This document shows, piece by piece, positions 6,331 to 9,868 of a stretch of 9,868 nucleotides of DNA. The stretch's first letter is position 1. The number at the start of each line of letters is the position of its first letter. The notes below the pieces were generated by a model. It saw nothing but the letters and a program-made list of their open reading frames with translations, was not told where the DNA came from and searched no databases. Position numbers and translations under genes: made by a program. Source of the stretch: Polaromonas sp. (GTDB lineage Bacteria; Pseudomonadota; Gammaproteobacteria; Burkholderiales; Burkholderiaceae_C). Location: NCBI GenBank assembly GCA_026786065.1, contig JAJAYS010000339.1:1-9868 (forward strand), given 5' to 3'.

Positions 6331-9051
6331 TCACCAGTCCTCTTTGACCGCCAGCACTGCGTCCCTGCCGGCAGCGGCCCGGCCCGCCAGCCAGGCCGTG
6401 ACGGTGCCGGCCGCGACCACCGCCCCGCAGAGCGCCAGCAGCCGGGGCCAGGGCAGCGCCAGATCCATGCTCCAGTGAAAGCTCTGCGGGTTGACGACGA
6501 ACACCAGCACCGCCGCCACCGCCAGCCCCAGTGCCAGCCCTGCCGCAGCGCCTATCAGCGTCCAGGCCGCGCCCTCACCTGCCACCACCGTCAGAATTTG
6601 CCGGCGCGTCCGCCCCAGGTGGGCCAGCAGGCCGAACTCCTTGCGCCGCGCCAGTACCTGCGCGCTGAAGCTCGCAGCCACGCCGAACAAGCCGATGCCG
6701 ATGGCCACCGCCTGCAGCCAGTAGGTGACGGCGAAGCTGCGGTCGAAGATGCGCAGTGAGGCGCTGCGGATCTGGCCGACCGAAGCGAGTTCGATCAGGC
6801 CGGCACCACCCGACCGGGCGTCGGCCAGCGCCCGCACCGCCTGCTGCGCCGCCTCAAGGTCGGCGCCGGGGTTCAGCCAGACCGCCAGGTCGTTGATGCG
6901 GCGGTCGCCAGTGAGTTGCTGAAAGTCGCGCTCGTCCATCACGATGGAGCCGAACTGCCGGGCGTAGTCGCGCCACACGCCGGCCACGAAAAAGCGCGGT
7001 GCCGCCGCCTGCGCTGCAACCCCGGCAGGCGCGCCAGTCGCTATCGAATCAGGAGCTGCCTGCGCCCGTTTTGATTGGTCTGGAGCAGTAAAAGATGCTG
7101 CAAGCCGGTCAAAAACCCGCCCTGGCTGCGCGCCGTACAAATCGACCATCGCCTCGCTGACGTAAATGCCGATATGCCCGGCCGGAACCGCGAGTGCGTC
7201 GCCGACCAGCGGCAGCGTTGCGGCCGGCGCGTCCAGCTCGCGGGCAATCAGCGCAACGGTCGGCCGGTCGGCATCCAGCAGCAGCGGCGTCACGCGCAGC
7301 CGTCCAACCCGCGCCACGCCCGGCATCCGGCCCAATGCATCGGCGAACTCTGCCGGGAAAAACGCCGTGTCGCCGCTGCCCGACCCGCTGGAGGCGCGCA
7401 AATACAGGTCGGCCGGCAGCACCACGTCCAGCCAGTGCGTGACGGAATCCCGAAAGCTGGCGACCATTACCGTCAGCGCCACCGCCAGGCTCAGCGACGC
7501 CACCACGCCGCTGACGGCCACCGCCGCACTCTCGCGCACCCGGCGTGCGCGCTCGACCGCGAGCATCGGCAGCAGCCGCCGAGCCACGAGCGGGCTCAGC
7601 CGGTCATAGAGCAGCGCAACCGCCCAGGGCAGGGCCGTGATGCCGCCTATCAGCAGCAGCGCCACCGACAAATAAGCCGCCAGCGCGATGCCAAACAGCG
7701 GCGGCAGCAGCGCCAGCAGGCCAGCGGCCGCGACCAGCGCCAGGCTGAACCAATGGCCGCCAGCGGTGGTCGCACCGGCCCCCAGACCTTTTAGGGTTTG
7801 CGCCGGTGGCAGCCGGCCGGCCAGGCGCGCCGGCCACCAGCCGCCAACCCCCGCCGCCGCAATGCCGAGCGCTGCATACACCAGCGCTGCGCCGCCGCTC
7901 CACTGCAGTTGCGGCGCGACGCCAGAGAAATAACCGCCACCCAGGTCGCCGCCCAGCACCCGCAGCGCCAGCGCCGCCAGCCCGGCGCCGAGCGCGATGC
8001 CCAACGTGCTGCCGACCAGGCCCAGCAGCAGCGATTCGGCCAGCACCAGCCGCAGCCGCTCGCCACCGGTCAGCCCGAGCACGCCGAGCAGCGCGAATTG
8101 CTGGGCGCGTTTGGCCACACTCAGCGACAGCACCGAAAACACCAGAAACGCGCCGGTGAACAGCGCCACCAGCGCCAGCACCGTCAGGTTGACGCGGTAA
8201 GAGCGCGACAGGTTGCCGATGCGCGCCGCATCGTCGCCGGGCTCGGTCGCGCTGACGTTGGCCGGCAGCGCCAGCGCGGCCAGCAGCGCGCGCCGGTCGG
8301 CGCCGGGCGCCAGGCGCAGCTCGATGCGGGACAGTTCGCCCTGCCGGTTGAACAGGTCTTGTGCCGCGCCCAAGTCCATCACCGCCAGCGGCGAGCCGGC
8401 CGCGCCGACCGTACCGCCCACCGTCACTTCGACCGCCTGCAGCCCACTTTGCAGCCGCAGCCGGTCGGCGTTTCCGGAGCGACCAGGCGGCGCGGCCGGG
8501 TCGGCCAGCGCCTGCTGCGCCGCCGCGTTCAGAAACACCGTGGCCGGCGCAAAGAGCGCGAAACGGCTGGCACCCTCCTGCGGCACCGGCATCAGCGCCG
8601 GAGCCAGCTGCGCAATCACCAGCGGATCCAGTCCGACGATGCGCAGCGGCACCGGTTTGCTGCCGTCGCCGCGCCAGGCGGTGCTGGCGAGTTCAAGAAC
8701 CGGGCTGGCGAGCGCGACCTGCGGCAGTGCGGCCACGCGGGAGAAGAGGGCCTCGTCGAAACTGCCGCGCACCGCCCGCAACTCAAGGTCGCTCTGGCCA
8801 TTGACCGAGCGCGCCGCCTGCGAAAACTCCGACAGCGCCGAGGCGTTGATCAGCTGCACCGAAAAAGCCAGCGCCACGCCCAGCATCACCGCAGCGGCCG
8901 CGGCCGCATTGCGCCAGGGGTGGTGGGTCAGCTCGCGCCACGAAAAGCTGCGGAGCAGGGCGAGCGTCGGGGTGATGCGGACATTGTGTTGGCGAAGGCG
9001 TGCGGACGGGGAAGGCGTTGGTCGGGGCGCTGCGATGAAGGGTTTTTGCAA
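6331..9051 (-). CDS. large ABC permease with two FtsX domains (AttF/AttG-like, LolCE/MacB superfamily)
   Basis: A 906-residue inner-membrane permease of the FtsX-like superfamily, whose members use ATP to drive work in the periplasm on lipoproteins, lipids or peptides. The layout is duplicated: membrane segment 49-70, periplasmic domain about 71-285, segments near 288-312, 335-362 and 386-404, a linking pair near 434-455 and 459-482, segment 508-531, second periplasmic domain about 532-770, and final segments near 773-798, 824-850 and 868-890. The family pattern of an ARRKEFGLLAHLG-type cytoplasmic loop is at 801-813. The gene starts 25 bp after the ATPase stop, so the two are almost certainly cotranscribed. 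The only available in-frame start upstream of residue 56 is a TTG at 9051. Residues about 653-672 are encoded by a dispersed repeat (see 7038-7095) and look like a non-ancestral insertion in the second periplasmic domain. A single protein here does the job of separate AttF and AttG. Substrate unknown. Confidence 0.9.
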   Translation of the reverse strand: MQKPFIAAPRPTPSPSARLRQHNVRITPTLALLRSFSWRELTHHPWRNAAAAAAVMLGVALAFSVQLINASALSEFSQAARSVNGQSDLELRAVRGSFDEALFSRVAALPQVALASPVLELASTAWRGDGSKPVPLRIVGLDPLVIAQLAPALMPVPQEGASRFALFAPATVFLNAAAQQALADPAAPPGRSGNADRLRLQSGLQAVEVTVGGTVGAAGSPLAVMDLGAAQDLFNRQGELSRIELRLAPGADRRALLAALALPANVSATEPGDDAARIGNLSRSYRVNLTVLALVALFTGAFLVFSVLSLSVAKRAQQFALLGVLGLTGGERLRLVLAESLLLGLVGSTLGIALGAGLAALALRVLGGDLGGGYFSGVAPQLQWSGGAALVYAALGIAAAGVGGWWPARLAGRLPPAQTLKGLGAGATTAGGHWFSLALVAAAGLLALLPPLFGIALAAYLSVALLLIGGITALPWAVALLYDRLSPLVARRLLPMLAVERARRVRESAAVAVSGVVASLSLAVALTVMVASFRDSVTHWLDVVLPADLYLRASSGSGSGDTAFFPAEFADALGRMPGVARVGRLRVTPLLLDADRPTVALIARELDAPAATLPLVGDALAVPAGHIGIYVSEAMVDLYGAQPGRVFDRLAASFTAPDQSKRAQAAPDSIATGAPAGVAAQAAAPRFFVAGVWRDYARQFGSIVMDERDFQQLTGDRRINDLAVWLNPGADLEAAQQAVRALADARSGGAGLIELASVGQIRSASLRIFDRSFAVTYWLQAVAIGIGLFGVAASFSAQVLARRKEFGLLAHLGRTRRQILTVVAGEGAAWTLIGAAAGLALGLAVAAVLVFVVNPQSFHWSMDLALPWPRLLALCGAVVAAGTVTAWLAGRAAAGRDAVLAVKEDW
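7038..7095 (+). repeat. dispersed repeat, copy B (inside the permease gene)
   Basis: Starting at 7040, GCTATCGAAT and the next bases match copy A (read from 3490 on the minus strand) at 23 of 30 positions, sharing AGCTGC and CGCCCGT blocks. The segment is visibly poorer in G+C than the surrounding gene. It keeps the permease frame open and encodes residues 653-672, a polar stretch between well-conserved-looking parts of the second periplasmic domain. Confidence 0.6.
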
Positions 9052-9076
9052 GCCGGCCCCGAGTCTGCTCTGTCCG

Positions 9077-9724
9077 TCAGTTCTGCACCCCGTCGCTGCG
9101 CAAATGCAGCACCCGGTCGGCCCGCGCCGCCGCAGCTTCCGAATGGGTCACCAGCACCAGCGACGCGCCGTGCTGCCGGGTCTGCGCAATCAGCGCGTCC
9201 AGTACCTTGGCGGCGGTGGTCGGGTCGAGGTTGCCGGTGGGCTCGTCGGCCAGCAGCAGGCTGGGGCGATGCACCAGCGCACGCGCAATCGCCACCCGCT
9301 GCAATTGCCCGCCGCTCAGGGTCTGCGGCAGTCTGGCACCCAGGCCGGCCAGGCCCACAGCGTCCAGCATTGCCTCGACGCGGCCAGCATCCGGCTCGCC
9401 CAGCAGCAGCAGCGGCAGGCCGACGTTCTGCGCCACGTCCAGATGCGGCAGCACATGAAAAGCCTGAAACACGAAGCCGACCTGCCGGCGCCGTAGCAGC
9501 GCACGCGCGTCGTCGCTCATTTGGCCGAGGTCGGCGCCGTTCAGCATGACCTGGCCCTCGTCCCAGCTGTCCAGACCGGCCATGCAGTTGAGCAGCGTCG
9601 ATTTGCCGACGCCGGACTCGCCGACGATGGCGACAAATTCGCCGGGGGCCACCTCGAGCGAGACGTCGCTGAAGACGCGGACGTCGCCGTAATGTTTGCC
9701 GAGATCGTGCACGCGCAGGCTCAT
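9077..9724 (-). CDS. ABC transporter ATPase, LolD/MacB type (AttE-like)
   Basis: A 215-residue stand-alone nucleotide-binding subunit, the expected size for ATPases that partner FtsX-type permeases. Walker A GESGVGKST is at 35-43, the Q-loop glutamine at 87, signature LSGGQ at 136-140, Walker B LLLAD at 156-160 with Glu161, the family motif DEPTGNLD at 160-167, and the H-loop His194. All catalytic residues are intact. It should bind the cytoplasmic face of the adjacent permease and power it. The ATG at 9724 lacks a clear ribosome binding site. It is the first gene of the transporter pair and its promoter should lie in 9725-9868 or beyond the window. By sequence alone it could be called LolD, but the partner permease and the AttH gene nearby point to an AttE-type system. 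Confidence 0.93.
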   Translation of the reverse strand: MSLRVHDLGKHYGDVRVFSDVSLEVAPGEFVAIVGESGVGKSTLLNCMAGLDSWDEGQVMLNGADLGQMSDDARALLRRRQVGFVFQAFHVLPHLDVAQNVGLPLLLLGEPDAGRVEAMLDAVGLAGLGARLPQTLSGGQLQRVAIARALVHRPSLLLADEPTGNLDPTTAAKVLDALIAQTRQHGASLVLVTHSEAAAARADRVLHLRSDGVQN

Positions 9725-9770
9725 GGGACAAGCCCCGCTTTGCAGGCTTGGGTCGTCGCCTTGAGGACGG

Positions 9771-9797
9771 CCCGGCGGCTCATGCCAGCGTGCCGGG
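9771..9797. other. nested inverted repeat upstream of the ATPase gene
   Basis: CCCGGC at 9771-9776 pairs with GCCGGG at 9792-9797, and GGC/GCC (9777-9779 and 9784-9786) can pair around a TCAT loop inside. It sits about 47-73 nt upstream of the ATPase ATG and could be a leader-RNA structure, or the end of an upstream transcript. No T-tract is present and I find no convincing promoter in 9725-9868. Confidence 0.3.
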
Positions 9798-9851
9798 GGG
9801 TTGCCGCCAAGTCCGTCATTGCGGGTGCGGCCGTGGCGTATGGCATGGGTG

Positions 9852-9866
9852 CCGGATCAGGTCCGG
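9852..9866. repeat. REP-like palindrome at the right edge
   Basis: CCGGA (9852-9856), a five-base loop TCAGG, then TCCGG (9862-9866). The 10-mer TCAGGTCCGG at 9857-9866 recurs at 85-94 near the other end of the window, there followed by CATGAC. This resembles the short palindromic intergenic repeats of betaproteobacteria; the copy is cut by the window edge. Confidence 0.4.
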
Positions 9867-9868
9867 GA

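Noticed and set aside
7798..9549. Long plus-strand open frames (583 and 427 residues) across 7798-9549
   Set aside because: They are antisense to the permease and ATPase genes, very rich in Arg, Ala, Gln and Pro, and have no family motif; such mirror frames are common opposite high-GC genes.

Overview
The window is high-GC DNA with six complete, well-supported genes and one probable small gene, all read from the minus strand, so transcription runs from the high-coordinate end towards position 1. The G/C-rich third codon positions and the protein types fit a betaproteobacterium, most likely Comamonadaceae (Polaromonas, Rhodoferax or Variovorax-like). A small dispersed repeat present twice here also looks like one I recall from that family. 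This placement is from recognition, not from a database search.

Layout in the direction of transcription: (1) 9724-9077, an ABC ATPase of the LolD/MacB type; (2) 9051-6331, a 906-residue double FtsX-domain permease; (3) a 350-bp gap, then a 73-residue unknown protein with a strong ribosome binding site (5979-5758); (4) a 269-bp gap holding an orphan coding-like stretch on the plus strand; (5) 5488-4346, an AttH/CrtC-like secreted lipocalin-fold protein; (6) 4189-3539, a CDP-alcohol phosphatidyltransferase, probably phosphatidylserine synthase; (7) 3398-1593, an MsbA-related half-transporter of the ABC exporter class; (8) 1459-125, a Glu/Leu/Phe/Val-type (glutamate) dehydrogenase.

Genes 1, 2 and 5 are the components of the AttEFGH-type ABC system: ATPase, large LolCE-like permease and secreted AttH partner. 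Here the AttH gene is cut off from the transporter genes by about 840 bp containing the small unknown gene and non-coding DNA. AttH, PssA and the MsbA-like exporter all concern the envelope or its lipids, so a loose envelope neighbourhood is plausible, although the 140-156 bp gaps argue against one tight operon. Glutamate dehydrogenase at the end is unrelated central nitrogen metabolism and has its own good ribosome binding site, with a 16-bp perfect palindrome just upstream that may be an operator.

The least ordinary signals are: two diverged copies of one dispersed element, one intergenic and one inside the permease reading frame; the interrupted Att-type locus with its small gene; the palindrome ahead of the dehydrogenase; and an 8-bp tandem repeat at the left end. 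I saw no tRNA, rRNA, CRISPR array, insertion sequence or phage gene. Nothing here is clearly a new biological system.
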